This document shows, piece by piece, positions 10,850-23,800 of a DNA stretch of 64,000 bases (position 1 is its first letter; every line of letters starts with the position of its first letter). The notes beneath the pieces are model-generated. The model did not search any database. It was given only the letters and a program-made list of their open reading frames with translations, and was not told where the DNA came from. The DNA lies in assembly GCA_012845835.1 (NCBI GenBank), contig JABAKD010000015.1, forward strand, positions 11,809,845-11,873,844, written 5' to 3'. The stretch comes from Undaria pinnatifida (Eukaryota; Sar; Phaeophyceae; Laminariales; Alariaceae). A program made the translations under genes and the position numbers.

Positions 10850-13800
10850 GGAGAAATACCTAAGCAAGACTGCGCCAAAACAGTCGTGCCCGTCTCTCTT
10901 CGTCGCCACCTGAGCTTTGCGACTAGAGCTCCATCTTCACCAGAGCTTCGCCGTCACCTGAGCTTCGCGACCAGAGCTCCACGTACACCGGAGTTCCACC
11001 TTTCACCAGAGCTTCGTCGTCACTCGAGCTTCAAGACCAGATATCCACCTTTTTCAGAGCTCCATCTTCGACAGAGCTTCGTCGTCACCTGCGCTTCGCG
11101 ACCACAGCTCCTCCTGCACCAAGATTCGTCGTCACCTGTCATCACCTGAGCTTCGCGACCAGAGCTCCACCTTCGTCAGAGCTCCACCTTTTGCCTGAGC
11201 TCCACCTCCGTCTTCCGCGACTTCTTCATTCGATGTCTTTCTCCTTCAAGCCACTACCAACGTCAAGGCAACCTTTTCTTTTTTTCGGCCACTACCGCCG
11301 GCACGGGCGTCGTCGCCACCATCTACTCCGACAATCTGGGAATTATTTCACCGACTTCTGCAGCCATGCACCGATGGGCCTGCCGCTTCAAACCGCTACC
11401 AGCGGTGAGGGGCCCTCTTCCAGGCCACTACCACCAACTCCGGCGTCATCGTGCCGTCAGCGCCGACCAGCGGGGACATATTTCGCCGACTCCTGCAGCC
11501 ACCGCGCCAGTAGGTTTGCTCCTTCAGTCCGCTACTAACCGCCCCGGCGTCACAGCCATCGCCGGCTACTTCGGGTCTTCTCTACCGCCTATTCCAGCAA
11601 CCACGCCGTTATCCTCGCCGCGTACAAGACGAACTCCATCACCGCGAGAACCGCAGGCATCTCCACAGGCCCACTTTAAAGGACTACTACAGCGTCAACG
11701 CTTGCGCCTACATGTACGCTGCGGAACACGCACATTCCATCACCGCGTACGCTATCCGCCACCTTCTTCAACCTACCATATTGAGCTACTACAGCCTCGT
11801 CTTCTCCCGTCACAAGAGCCTCTACCGTATCTTCCGCGAACACCCCACCCTCACTGGTTCGTGCTCGGAGCTCTTCAACGCGTTTTACTGGACCATCATC
11901 CGTCTCCAACGCTCCTACCACATCTTCCGCGAACACCACGACGTAACTGTCTCGCGATCGGAGCGCTGCAGCACACCCTAGTACGACCACCAGCCGCGTT
12001 TCATCGGATCTTTCTTCAAACTCTACACCACCCGGTTCCAGGATCAACCTACGGCGTCTCTACTGCATATCTTTGCGGAGCACCATCTACGGACTGGCGT
12101 GCCTACAACGCCACGCGACAGGGATATCTGCAGCCAGGGTATTATCGCGTTGAGTCGCACTTACCCTTTTGTCTTGTTGTCCCTCCCCCTTACCATGTTT
12201 CTTGAGTTCCTTCTTGAGTTTTTTTTTTTCATGGGATTTGTTTTGTGCGGATTGGCTTCTTGATTTTCTCTTTTGGGTTTGATTTTGTTGTTCAGTTCGT
12301 TTCAAGGTGCCTCTTCTTCGCCTTGACTCTTCGGGTAGTCACACTTGTGAACAGCACATATGTTCGCGTGCTTGTGTCGGTGTGATACGCTGACTTTTCG
12401 GGCTGTTCCACTTTTGACGAGCACATATGTTTGCGTGCTTGCGTCGGTGTGCTACCCTGGCCTTCCAGCCACTGATTTAGCTGGCTCCATTTTCAACCAG
12501 GCCGAAAAATCATGATGGTTCCGTTTTTCTGTTGTGCCGGTTCAGCTTGCCCTGTTTTCGTAACTTGGCTCAAACCTGCCGTGTTTTCGTTTCCTCTCGT
12601 CGGTTTAGCGTATCCTTGTTTCGCACTCCGCAACCCCGCTATGGTAAATTTTTTTTGTTGACCTTTCTCTCGCTTTCTGCACTACGTATGGAATAGGTGC
12701 ATGTTTGGGCATCGTATATGTCTCCAAAACCGCTGTGGTATGCCCACCTTACTTATTCTTCTGCTTTTTGCACTACGTACGTCATAGGTGCTTATTGAGG
12801 CGTCGTATTTGGATTCTTACCGCCATGGCATATATGTCTTAGCCCTTCCCCAACTCTTTGCACTACGTACGTCATAGGTGCTTCTTGAGGCGTCGTATTT
12901 GTTCTGTTACCACTGTGGTATACGTGGTATGTGCTCTGGCCCTTCCTCTACTTTTTGCACTACGCACGCCGTAGGTGCTTATTGAGGCGTGTTGTCCCCC
13001 TTGTTTGCGTCATATCGCCCTGCACAAGTCCCCTCTTCTCGATTGGACATCTAAGTGCTTTCGCGTATGTTTTCCCCGTTTTTTTTTTGTCACTTAGCTT
13101 CCGGTAGGAATGGCTCTATAGTAGGCCACATTTTCAGAGTTTCACGACATCAACTTTTTGCTAGTATTTTCGGGTCCGTCGTTTGTTCACGACCCCCCCC
13201 TCTAGGCTTCTTTATAGTATCACCCCCCGAAACCATGGTATTTTCGCTTGATCCTCATTAGCCTGAAATTCGCTTGCACGTTGTGCATTCGCCCCGCTAG
13301 CAGTTTTTAGAGTTGTACGTCATTTGCCCTCTCCCTCTGTCCGGCTTACGGTATTCGCCCGCGACATCGTAATAGTTTCATCTGATTCCTTCTCAGCCGA
13401 GATATCGTCTGCACCATGTGCGTGCTCTTTCGCAGAGTTTCTGAGCCCTTCGTTGTGTTAAGACCCCGTTTTTACCGTTCTCACGGTATGAGTTGAAGTT
13501 AATATCGTGTTAGCTTGGTTTTTCTATTTTGGTTTCCCCTCCCCCTGCACTATGTGCCGGATGGGAATGTACACCCCCTCCTCTCTGCAGCGTGTGCGTT
13601 TTCGGAACGTATTTCCTCCCGACTCTGGCGTTCGTGAATTTTCGGAATCGATACCTTCCGCTTTCGCGTCCATGCAACGCGGGTATTAGTTGATTTTTTT
13701 TTCTTGGTATTTCTGGGCACGCTTGCTCCTCTTAGTGGTTATCGCTGTGCGCAGCAAACGACCGACCGTAGTAGCCTTATCTCCTTTCTTCTGGGAGAAT

Positions 13801-16320
13801 TTTTTTCGTGAACGCTTTGTGCGCGTATTAGCTTTGGACCCTACTGTCTCAGTACAATTCTACCTGGTAGTTACCAGTATCGTCAGTGTTATAGCCTTGT
13901 GGCCCCCCAAAGTATTCCCTTACAGTCTCAGTATCATTGAGGCCCCAACAACGTTTTAACGTAGTAGTATGCCTTCTGTCTTTGCCGCATTCAAAGTATG
14001 GCACTTGTTCGTTTTTCGGTGATCTTCATGCGCGCCTTGATCCTGAACTCGCGCCCAAGTTGTTCTACTTTCCTACAGTACGACGAGTGTTCGCCTTTCT
14101 GGTTTTGCTTCCGCCTTCTACCGCCGATGTAGCCTGCCCACGTTTCGTGCACACCGACGAACCATGGCGTTTCCGAACCATGTCGAGGTTTTCTATCGTG
14201 TCGTTCCCACCTCGCCTTATGCGATTGGTGACAACATGGATGGTTCCCGCGTTATTTCGCTTCGTTTTTCGCGAGGCATTACCTCCTTTCTTGTTGCTGT
14301 TGGACTTTCCTTGCCCCTTGGCATACTTCGCCTTTGATGTTGGACATTTCTTGCTTCTGGGCGTACTTCTTCCCACGACTGACGTCGCTGCACTTTAGCC
14401 CCAGCCACTTGGTATTACGGCATTCCAGCTATTGCTACTGTCTATGGTCCCATGTTGTCGACCACTGGCTTCACATTGAGAGCCCCCCTAAGGTTCCACG
14501 TTAGCGGTTCAGTGCTGACTCTTCAGCCCATCTGTCGCTTCTTCTGGCCTTTACATTCTTGTTTGGTTGTACCTGCCCCCAAGAGCCCCTTGCTGTCGGG
14601 CTCCGTTCTTGCTTTGTAGCCAGCGGATCTATTCCCCTGGACCACTATTTCTTACCTTTTTCTCTCGGCACCGCTGCCCCTACGGTCCAACGACATTGAC
14701 CCCCGTCCTGGCTTTGCAGCCAACAGGTCTTGTTTCTCTCGACCACTTATTCTTGTTTCTTTTCGGCATACCTGCCCATAGGGTTCAACTACACCGGCCT
14801 TAATCATGGGTTTACAGCCCGTCCTAACTGTGCAGTCCACAGGCCGTCCCCTCTTGGCCCCCGTTTTGCTCTTGGCTTGTTGGCGTACTTGTCGCATCGG
14901 GCCCACGTTTTGACTCCAGTTTGGCTTCGCAGCCCATATAGGTCGTTCCCTGTTGACCCCCTTTGGTATTGTCTTTTTTCGGCGAAATCGCTTTCGGAGG
15001 TATGCCTTCGCTACGTACCTAGTGTTGCTCGTTTTCTGAAAGTAGCCTTTCAAGGTCCTTTGCTATGGACCCTTCTTTTTTGTCAGGCTGCAGTACGTTG
15101 CTATGACACGATTTGCCTACTTCCCGTTTTTCCGTGCATTTTTCGAGGTTACCTCTCTAGGGTTGCTCCGCGTTAGCGACCTCGCGTTCCCGACGTATAG
15201 TACCTAGCTGCGGCTTTCTTCATATTTGTCTTTGTTCCCTGCATTCTTTCTGGAGCTAGACACTTCCAGCGCTGCTTTGAGCTGAACGAGTATCTTCTTG
15301 TTGACCCCATTTTTGGCTTGCTTTGTTATGGTTGAATAGCCTCGCTGCGTTTGCTGGCATTGTTCCCGTTATTAGTTAGCCTCTCAAGGTGTCATATGTC
15401 GACTCTCTTTCCGGCTTCCGATTGTGCCTTCCGTCTTTCTGGTGTCTACGTTTCAGTTTCGTCCTTGTTTGCGTATAGCTTTGGCTAGGTGACCTCACCA
15501 CATACTTCTTCCCGTTTTCATGGTACTGTACCCAGATAGCTTTCAAGGGTACTCCACTGTTGCCCCCCGGTTAAGCTTTCCGGCGTATCACACACGCCTC
15601 CAGTACCACCATTTTGGTGCTGTCTGTGTCACTGTTTAGATGTTGTATTTCTCTGCGTTTTAGCGATTTGTTTTGATTGCCTCGGTTTCCCGTTCTACAG
15701 TTCGACCAAGGGCCTTATACTAGCCTCCTAGGTCCCACATTACGCCCCCTGTTCTTCCGTTATACCTCAGCCTACTGGTTCTTTTAAGTTTTGCCTTTCG
15801 ACCAATGGTCCCACGTCAGCCTTCTAGGTCCAACCTTGCGGACCCTGACATTATTTTAGGCACTGTTCTTTGTTTTCTCTAGTTTCAGGCTCTTTCTCTT
15901 CTGCCTTTCGACCAATGGCCCGACGCTTGCGTACTTCTTCGCGTCTTAGTTGTTGCTCTTTCACCGTCCAACCGATGGCCCCACGTCAGCTGTCAGTGTC
16001 CAACGTAGCGGACTCTGACGTTCTCTAGGCAGTGCTTCTTGATTTCTCTAGGCCTTCCGGCAAAAGGACCGACCGCCCGCTCCTTTAGCACTGCGCTTCA
16101 GGCCGTAAACTCGTCTGGCCTTCACAGCGTGACAAGTGTTCCCTTATTCTCTTCTGACTTGGTTTCCGCGTCTATACTTTCTTCGGCCCCCTTCGCATCC
16201 TTGCGCTCAGTGGCCGCGCCCTTCGTGTTATCGTAGGCCGATTGCTACTGGTATACCGTAGGTACATACCCTTTCTCGAGCTCTCGCGGTTGTGAGCTCC
16301 ATCATAGGGTTGTATATCTT
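10850..16320. repeat. Pyrimidine-rich block of degenerate tandem repeats
   Basis: For about 5.5 kb the plus strand is strongly biased to C and T, with few A runs. The block is built of successive degenerate repeat families: a unit around CACCTGAGCTTCGCGACCAG at 10,880-11,210; a pair of about 75-bp units with CACATATGTTCGCGTGCTTG at 12,325-12,460; four units with TTTGCACTACGTACG near 12,670-12,990; about 130-bp units with GCTTTGCAGCC at 14,580-15,010; and units with TTCGACCAATGGTCCCACG at 15,790-16,050. Plus frames such as 11366-12205 are proline/leucine-rich by composition and show no domain. It may be a decayed large non-autonomous retroelement or a long non-coding transcript. Confidence 0.55.
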
Positions 16321-16322
16321 GC

Positions 16323-16344
16323 AATGAGGCGTTTAAGCCTCATT
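16323..16344. other. Short perfect hairpin
   Basis: AATGAGGC and GCCTCATT form a perfect 8-bp stem with a 6-base loop at the end of the pyrimidine-rich block. The function is unknown; it marks the point where the strand bias ends. Confidence 0.4.
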
Positions 16345-18159
16345 ATTACGAGGTGTGGGGGATCTATAGCCTCATTTTCGTTTGTTTCGAATAGCCGCAT
16401 ATTCGATCCCCTTTCCAATTTTTGATGTTTTGTTGATATCCTTTGATGGGCAGGTGATCTGCATCTACGACTATTCAGGGTGGGCTAATGTTATAGAGTG
16501 TCAGTATAGCTGGCAATAGATTCGGTAAGATAGCCCGCAGAGTCATGGTCTATTGGACCACAAGAAGGTTCCCTCAAACGGAATATTCTGAGTGAAGCGG
16601 ATAACCCGTAGAATCTAGTTAGTTTATACCACAAGAGTGTTCTCGGTAATGGAACGTTCTTCCTCTGGACAAGATAGATATAAGTAAGCGCGTTAGGCGC
16701 TCATGGGAATATAGAGCATCTGGGAGAACGTTCCTTGTACGTTCCATAGGTTAAGGTCCGGAAGAGAGCACAGCAGCAAAGCTGGGGTGAAGCGAACTCT
16801 GTGAGCTTCACGCCACCCCCGTGCTCTCACTCCTCCTTCTCCTCCTCCTTCTCCTCCTTCTCCTACTCCTCCTCTTCCTGTCTCCTCGAGCTTGTCATAG
16901 CTCAACGCCAATAATGAGAAATCTATAAAGAAGAACCGGTGCTGTCTCCAAGCGAAGCTGATACCCCTGCGCCCCTTCCCTCCCACCTTCCGGTACCACG
17001 ACACCTTCACATCTCGCATTGACGGCTTGGCGGCTTGCATGAGTTTAATACTTCACATCGGGCTTCTGATACTACCCGTACTCTTGGTGATAAATTAATT
17101 CCGATAATTTCTGCATTTGGTCACGTTTTTTCTGGTCATTTTTTTGAGCTGTGGAAACCAATGAACCTCGTTCGTGCTACTCGTGCGTGACCCAACAAAA
17201 AAAAAAAAATCCACGTCTGGGGTGCGAGAAAGTACGAAGTACGAGCAGATACACGTGCGCATGATACGATCATATCGAATGATCAGGCTATCAGCACTCT
17301 TGCAACTCACGAAATTATCCGAGTTCCAGCCAACGATCGGCGATGATAGCGACTGATTGCTGTGCCCTTAATACGAGCGTTACCGCAGCAGTAGTTGACT
17401 CTACGTCGGTCGGCTGGCTGGCTGCCGTTCGTCGTTCATTCATGCTCCTTTCGCAAAAAGTAAACGAGGTGACATGTACGAGCGAGTACGATCAGATCAA
17501 AGGTCAGCCCTCACGCTCACTCCAAGAAATCACCAGTCCGGACAATCGAATTCACCTGAGCCCCGACCAAGGATCGGCGACGACAACGGCTTCCGGTTTG
17601 TCATTATCTTGAACAACAGCGACTTTAGCTTTATTTGCCGGTCGGCCAAGGTTTTTTTTTTGGCGTGCTCCTCTCCCCGGCTTCTTCTTCCCTCTGTTCG
17701 ATTGCATCTACAGCAGTAGCACGAGTGAGTACAGCAGTCTATAAGCCTCAGGACATGTGTACAGCATGCCGTGTGCTCTGTTTCTGATATCAAACATGCG
17801 TACATGAGTACTGCAAGCGACGACAAACGAAGGGACCGCCGCACGCTTTTCGGCTTTTTACGAAAATTTGAAAAACGTCAGCTGTGAGTACGATCGATTG
17901 AATGATTGAAACTAACCTTTGTGAAAAACTTGAAAAATCGCTGTAAGAAAGCGGCGTGAATGATGCCGGTTCAAAAGCATACACTACATTCATTGGCTCA
18001 ACGAATGGACCTTTCTTACGCAAATATCGGTTACATTTTCTCGACGACCAAAACCCATCGCATACGAGTGCCTCGTCGAATCATACACTACACACAGCCA
18101 CGCGCTCAAGCACAAGCAGGCAGGCAGCCACTCCGCCTGTACCCCGGCATCGATTTGAC
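16345..18159. other. Upstream region of the main gene; no coding exon seen
   Basis: It holds a CTCCTT-rich tract near 16826-16880 and two loosely repeated segments (about 17230-17360 and 17470-17590, sharing GATCGGCGA). No coding exon with recognisable motifs is visible. Promoter and 5' UTR of the gene starting at 18160 should lie toward the right end. I could not identify a TATA box or initiator with confidence. Confidence 0.4.
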
Positions 18160-20840
18160 ATGGTCATCACGCCTAACAAGAGGGCAGGGATGCTGCTAGG
18201 GCTGGCTGTGGCCCCCCTGCTAGCAACCACCGTCGTGCAAGCAAAAACTTGCACGACGATCGTCGAGCATGACATGGACAACTACGGTGAGCGACGAAAA
18301 CTTAAACACGACGGCTTTCTTTCTACTGCCTCCTGAGAGTGCGTGCATCCCCGGCATTCCCGAACAGCTTCTTTTGGAGAGGGTGCGGGTCGTGATGGAC
18401 GTGCGCGTGTCCTATCATCGGAAGGAAGGCAGGAAAGAAGGAAGGAAGGAGTGGATGCATGCATGCATTTGTCGATCAGAGTCTAGTGGTGTTTGGGCAC
18501 TAGCTGCTGTGATGCTATCATACCCACCGACCGGCGTCATGCCTATGTTCGGTGATTATTTTGTGTCGTTCCTTGTTTCGGGTAACAGCTGTGTCCCATC
18601 AGACGGAATGTGTTCGCGCACGCATTTCTCGGGGTGGAGCCTCTTACTAGTGTCTGAGCGGTAGCTGCTACCGACTACCAATCGGCACCCTTGTGGACTG
18701 GTATCTCTGATATGAAAGAACAGCAGCATAGCACCAGCCGTCGATGTTTAGTCAATTACAGCAATAACTGAGGGTTAGTCGCGCAGCGTTTCCTCGGGTA
18801 ACTTCTTCTGCTCTACCTCCTCGGAATGCTGCATAGACTACATAGACTATTTTTTTCTCGGTTGGATAGCTTTCTAGCATCTGAGCTTCGTGAGTAGCTG
18901 CTGCTTACTGCATCACCGACCGACACCCCTCCTGTCCAGTCTATGCTCGTTGCCGGTATCTCTGTTATGAACGAAGTGACTAAACATCAGAGCCTTCGGC
19001 GGAAAGGTATCTACAGTGACTGAGGGTCATTGTGTCGAATCATGCTCTGGGTAAATTCTCCTGCTGTGTGTTCTCTACCCTTTTCTGCTCTGTATTATTT
19101 TCTCGTGCAGGGCCAGGAGTCTCCTCGGAAGCTGTCGCGGCCTCTACGCCATTCGAAGTCGGGGCGTACAACGCGATCATCGCCTTCGACGCAACGCACT
19201 GCATCGAGGTCAGACACCTAACCTGCGTGTGTTGACCACAAACAGCTATCCAGTAGGCGCAACTTGGCCATTCGTATGGTATCGTGTGCGCGCTGTTGCG
19301 AACCAGTTTATGCTGCGTCTACAAATGTCGTGTTGCACTGCTGTTCTACCGTACTGCCGTATCTGGTAGTGCATACCAGGTTTGATATACTTTGAAGTAT
19401 TATGAGTAGACTAAACTTATTCGTGTGGCCACATGATACCGGGCAATTGTATGAACGGTCTTGCCGCGCACCCGTTATCCTTTGCATGGCCACATGGAGA
19501 CTGGCCAATTACCCTTCGAATGGTCACATGAGACTGGGATTTGCAGGATACAATAATAGTCTACTTGGTATTGTCTTGCTGTGCATCCGATATCGCGTGT
19601 ATATCTGCTGTTGCGAATCACCTCATCTAACTGTGACAAACTTCACGTCGTACACGAGTAGTATCGTTCTCCATTAATCCGGGCCATTGCATCCGTTATC
19701 CTTTGTATTTTCGCGTAAGACCGGTCATTTGTATGAATATGCTAATGTGTAGGCTTGCCGTGAGTTGGTAATCCCTCGGATGATCACACGAGACCGAGCA
19801 AATGAATAATACGAGAACAGCCTTGCTGTCCCTTCGCTATCGCTGCACGGGACCGTGCAATTACAGCCACCTTGCCGTGCGTCCATTATCCTTGGTTGGA
19901 GCTTCCCGGTTGCCCCAGGTAAACTCAGAAAAGGGAGGGGCTACTCGCAAGGTTACACAGGGACAGATTTCGATGCATGCACGTATCGTTTGGCAAATCT
20001 CGCATACTGCAACTGTGTGCATTTCCCGGTTGAAAATGATATCTATGGTCTACGCGAAAAACATGTGCTTCGAACTTCGACGTGCTCAGTGAAAACCATG
20101 CATTTCCCTTCTGACAACACGTCAATCGTTCACGCCAAAGGATGTGCTTGGAGGTGTCCATCAAAAGATAACGACAGTCACGACACTCATAGCTCTTGGT
20201 ACGAGTAGAACGTTCCCTGTAGTCTGCTCGTACAGCAGTGTAACGCGGCACACGTTTAGCAACACAAAACCCATGGTCCTGCCGATGACGCCATTTGTTA
20301 AGGTATTAGTCTAGTCTAGAGGGTATTAGATCGTTTAATCACTCGGGTAAAAGGTTAGACTAACCATTTACCTACCCAAGGTAAGCCTTATAACACAAAT
20401 CAGCATTCTCCATGGCCATGTCTTATCATATATGTATACAGATGTGCTGCGAGCAAGACGAATGCAAGCTGGCCGTGTTCAACGAGGTGGAAGCGGTGTG
20501 CTACCTCAAAAAGGATGGAGCCGAAAACCCTGCGAACAGCGTGGCCGCCGAAGGCGTATCCACCTATACCATCGACAGCAGAAGTGGTGAGTCTGTTTTA
20601 CTAGTTTATATAGCCACTTATTGTGATGTCGGGCACTCCGGAGGTCGCCCTCGGCATATTCTCCCACCTCTCAGCCATCCTCAGCTTTTAATTGCCGACG
20701 GGAACATTTGTTTTTCACAACCGATCCATGGACGTGCGTATCTTTTTCTTTTTTCTTTTTTCCTGTTTTGCTTTGGAACCTGTGCTTCTTTTGTGCACAG
20801 ACAGCACGAAGGCACAAGCTCCGACAGCCACAGTATCTAC
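18160..20840 (+). CDS. Main gene, exons 1-4: signal peptide and PAN/apple-like domain
   Basis: Exon 1 starts at ATG 18160, the only upstream in-frame choice giving a signal peptide: basic MVITPNKR, a hydrophobic core [13 protein letters not shown], and a cleavage site after VVQA. The mature protein begins KTCTT. Exons 2 and 3 join in phase 0 to give [17 protein letters not shown] and then CYLKKDG. This cysteine spacing (C..CC....C....F......CYLK) resembles PAN/apple or MANSC-type extracellular binding modules. Exon 4 is only 40 nt ([14 protein letters not shown]) and supplies a Thr/Ala/Pro linker; it is chosen because it alone restores frame between exons 3 and 5. A TRIM remnant lies in intron 2. 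Confidence 0.75.
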
Positions 20841-23800
20841 GTACGAACCACAAGGCTTTAATTTAATTAAGCCCAGCGGAGTAACCTGCAATCGCTCCTG
20901 CACAAAGCAACAAAGTATATATAGCAGTGCGTTCGCGTCGACCAGAGTGCGACAACGCAAGCAAGCAGGGAAGAAGAGCAAAAGTGTTGCCGATAGCCAC
21001 TATGCATCGTACGAGTATATAATTTCCCCTCTTTTTTATTGTTGCTAAAATCGCGTTATGAAGCCACCAATAGCTTATTAAATAGTTTCCAAATACCCCT
21101 AACCCTCAGCCTTGTGACGGACCGCCGTCTAGACCTAGTATACTGTTTTTAGAATGGAATACCCTACGGTGTGACTGACGATCTCTCATAAAAGTCCCAT
21201 ACAAAGCAGAAACCCAACAGTAACCGTCATTAGAGACTATGGACTATGCATAGACTGCAAGTCTATGTTCCTTCTGCACCTACGTTCGGCTTAGCATCTA
21301 TCTATTCCACCTGCCGCCTTTTGCTCCGGCCTTCTTTCTCATGATATGCCCATGTATCTACTCTTACACTCTGTTTTCTTATACTAAGAAAACACATGTA
21401 ATGTTGACGATTTCACCTGAGACGCCACCATGCTTCAATACTATTGTCTATTGGTTGTTGTGCGTTTACGATTTTGTGGTGGTGTTCACCTCTGTTTTTC
21501 GATCGACCCTTACGCTGCACGCTGTCGCATGACAAGATCAAATACACTCATAATCGCAACCAAAATGAAATATTGTCGCAACAGGTGATCCCAGTCCTAT
21601 GGCCATGGAGCCGTCAAAGTGCCAGAACAAACGGGGTGTGGCTTACGGCTTCCAAGACCCTGGAGACTTATACACCCTCAAGGATGGCATGTCTTGGTGG
21701 TGAGTTTTTCACTCGTTCTGCCACCCGTTTCAGCACGACAACTTCTTACTACACAAGCCCTCCTCGTGAAGGATACGCTTGTTCGTACACGCAGCAACTA
21801 CCTGCACAAATGGATTAGCAACCGAAAAAATCTTTTTTGTCGATAAGAGAGAGTTAGGCATGCCTGTGAAGGAGATCGCGGTCAGAATGGCAAGACAAAA
21901 GCGAATGCAAGAACAAACAGGGTGTGACGCATAGCTTCCAAGACCCTGGACACTTGCACACTCCAAGTATGGAACCTCTCGGTTGCGAGGGTTACGAGTG
22001 GAAGTATATGTAGAAACGGGGCTGTCAGAAAACTTCACTATTTAGATAGAAGACGCTTTTACCGACCTTGATCATTATGCCACCCTGATGCCACGGGAAC
22101 TTGATCCCAGCCGAACCTAACCCCTCTTAATCAAACTGCTCCTCGAAATAGAGTTGGGTACCGACAAGGCCCACCAACACCCCCTCATGCCACGCGAGCG
22201 TATCCACCTTGATCGAGTTTGCTCGCTTTGCAACTCATTTCCGTGCTACAACTTCTTACACACACGCGACCGCCTCGTAAAGCGTGGACAGCCAAAGCTG
22301 CCAGGAGACCTCGCTGTGACCTCTTTGACTGACCGCTTCTATCGCACATAATAACCAATGTTTTAGCGCTAAACGTGGCGTGGAGGAGCCCTAAACGACC
22401 AGTCTCCTACGAAAAGCATATTTGTCTGCCACTTCTCAGGGCCACCACGTTGCTGCTGTCGTCGCGGAAGAATGCTTGGTGGCGGCGAGTTGCTCCAGAC
22501 CTAACCAAACAACAATCCTGAGGTGCACGCATACTCTCCTTGTTTTGCCCACGGCATGTTGGTCTCTCAAACCGCCCCGCTGCGCGTGTTGCTTCAGGCA
22601 CGGTTGGTCAACGCCCTAACAAACACTATCAATTCCTTGCTGACGTCATGCAGGTGTTTCGTATCCCCGCCCCTCCTCCTGCACCCCTCCCCCCCCCTCC
22701 AACGCCTATTCATGACAATGAGAACCCCTCCCCCCCCCTTCCTTCATCATCCCCCCGACCTTATATCAGGTACGATTGGTCACCCGGTGCACTCGCCGAC
22801 GGAGTGTTCGACGCTTCCTTGGCTCAGGGGTTGGTCTACATACCCATGATATGGGGGGAGCAGGACTTATCGGAAGAGCGCGTCCGACACCTGGCTTGGA
22901 TCGGCGGCAACGCTCCCTTCCTGCTCGGCTTCAACGAGCCGAATTTCAAATCACCTCAGGTTAAGAACAAAAAAAAAAAATGGTAGCTGTGGCTGAAATG
23001 TTCACACCCTCAGAGCCGACTTTGCCCTCCCCCCCCGCTACCTACCCGGTATAACTTTCAAAATCATGCTCGTAGTTGTCTGAAACCTTTCACAGGTCGG
23101 ACAGATCATCGATGATCTATCCCCACGTGATGATCTACACATTTCAGGAAAGATCTGCACGGTCTAGCTCATGTTTCCGGGTGGGGGCCGTACAATCTGC
23201 GTGATCTAAAACATGCTCCCTGGGTTGGATCTGTACTCCATGTATACATATTCTGCACAACATCTCATCACGGCAGGTACAGGATCTACCGTAGATTATC
23301 TATATGATCTATGTTATCTCTGTGATCTATATGATATATCCTATGTATGATCTATATGATCTGTATGATCTAGATTATCTAGATTATCTGCCTGAGGTGT
23401 GAAAGCTTTGGCGTGTGCTTCGATAGGGGTACAGTACCTTTTTGTGGCCAAAATATGTATGGCCAACGGTATGATACACTAGTTGATACCAATTAATACT
23501 ATTCAATACTAATCAATACCAGGTACTGATCAACACCAATCAACACTACTATTAGTAATCACTACACCACCCAATATCGCCGCCGCATCAACGATGTTTG
23601 CGATATAATCCAAGCAATACTTCGTCGAGATGGTATCGCTCAACGGATTAGGTTTTTGTTTTGTTTTTTCAAAGTCACCATTCCATTTCTACATATATAT
23701 TACTATTACTATAGACCATAGAGATACATTACTATATAGTCACTATTATTATATTAATATAGATCATCACAAGCGAGGGGCCTCAGAAACATACCTCTAC

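Noticed and set aside
11366-12205. 279-codon plus-strand frame, the longest in the window
   Set aside because: It is proline/leucine/arginine-rich from the pyrimidine bias of the block, has no domain, and overlaps an opposite-strand frame of similar quality.
22652-22769. Proline-rich N-terminal extension of exon 6 in the same open frame
   Set aside because: The proline run is the C-rich tract upstream of the acceptor; exon 5 (KRGVAYG...MSWW) joins at 22770 in correct phase and completes the GH128 start.
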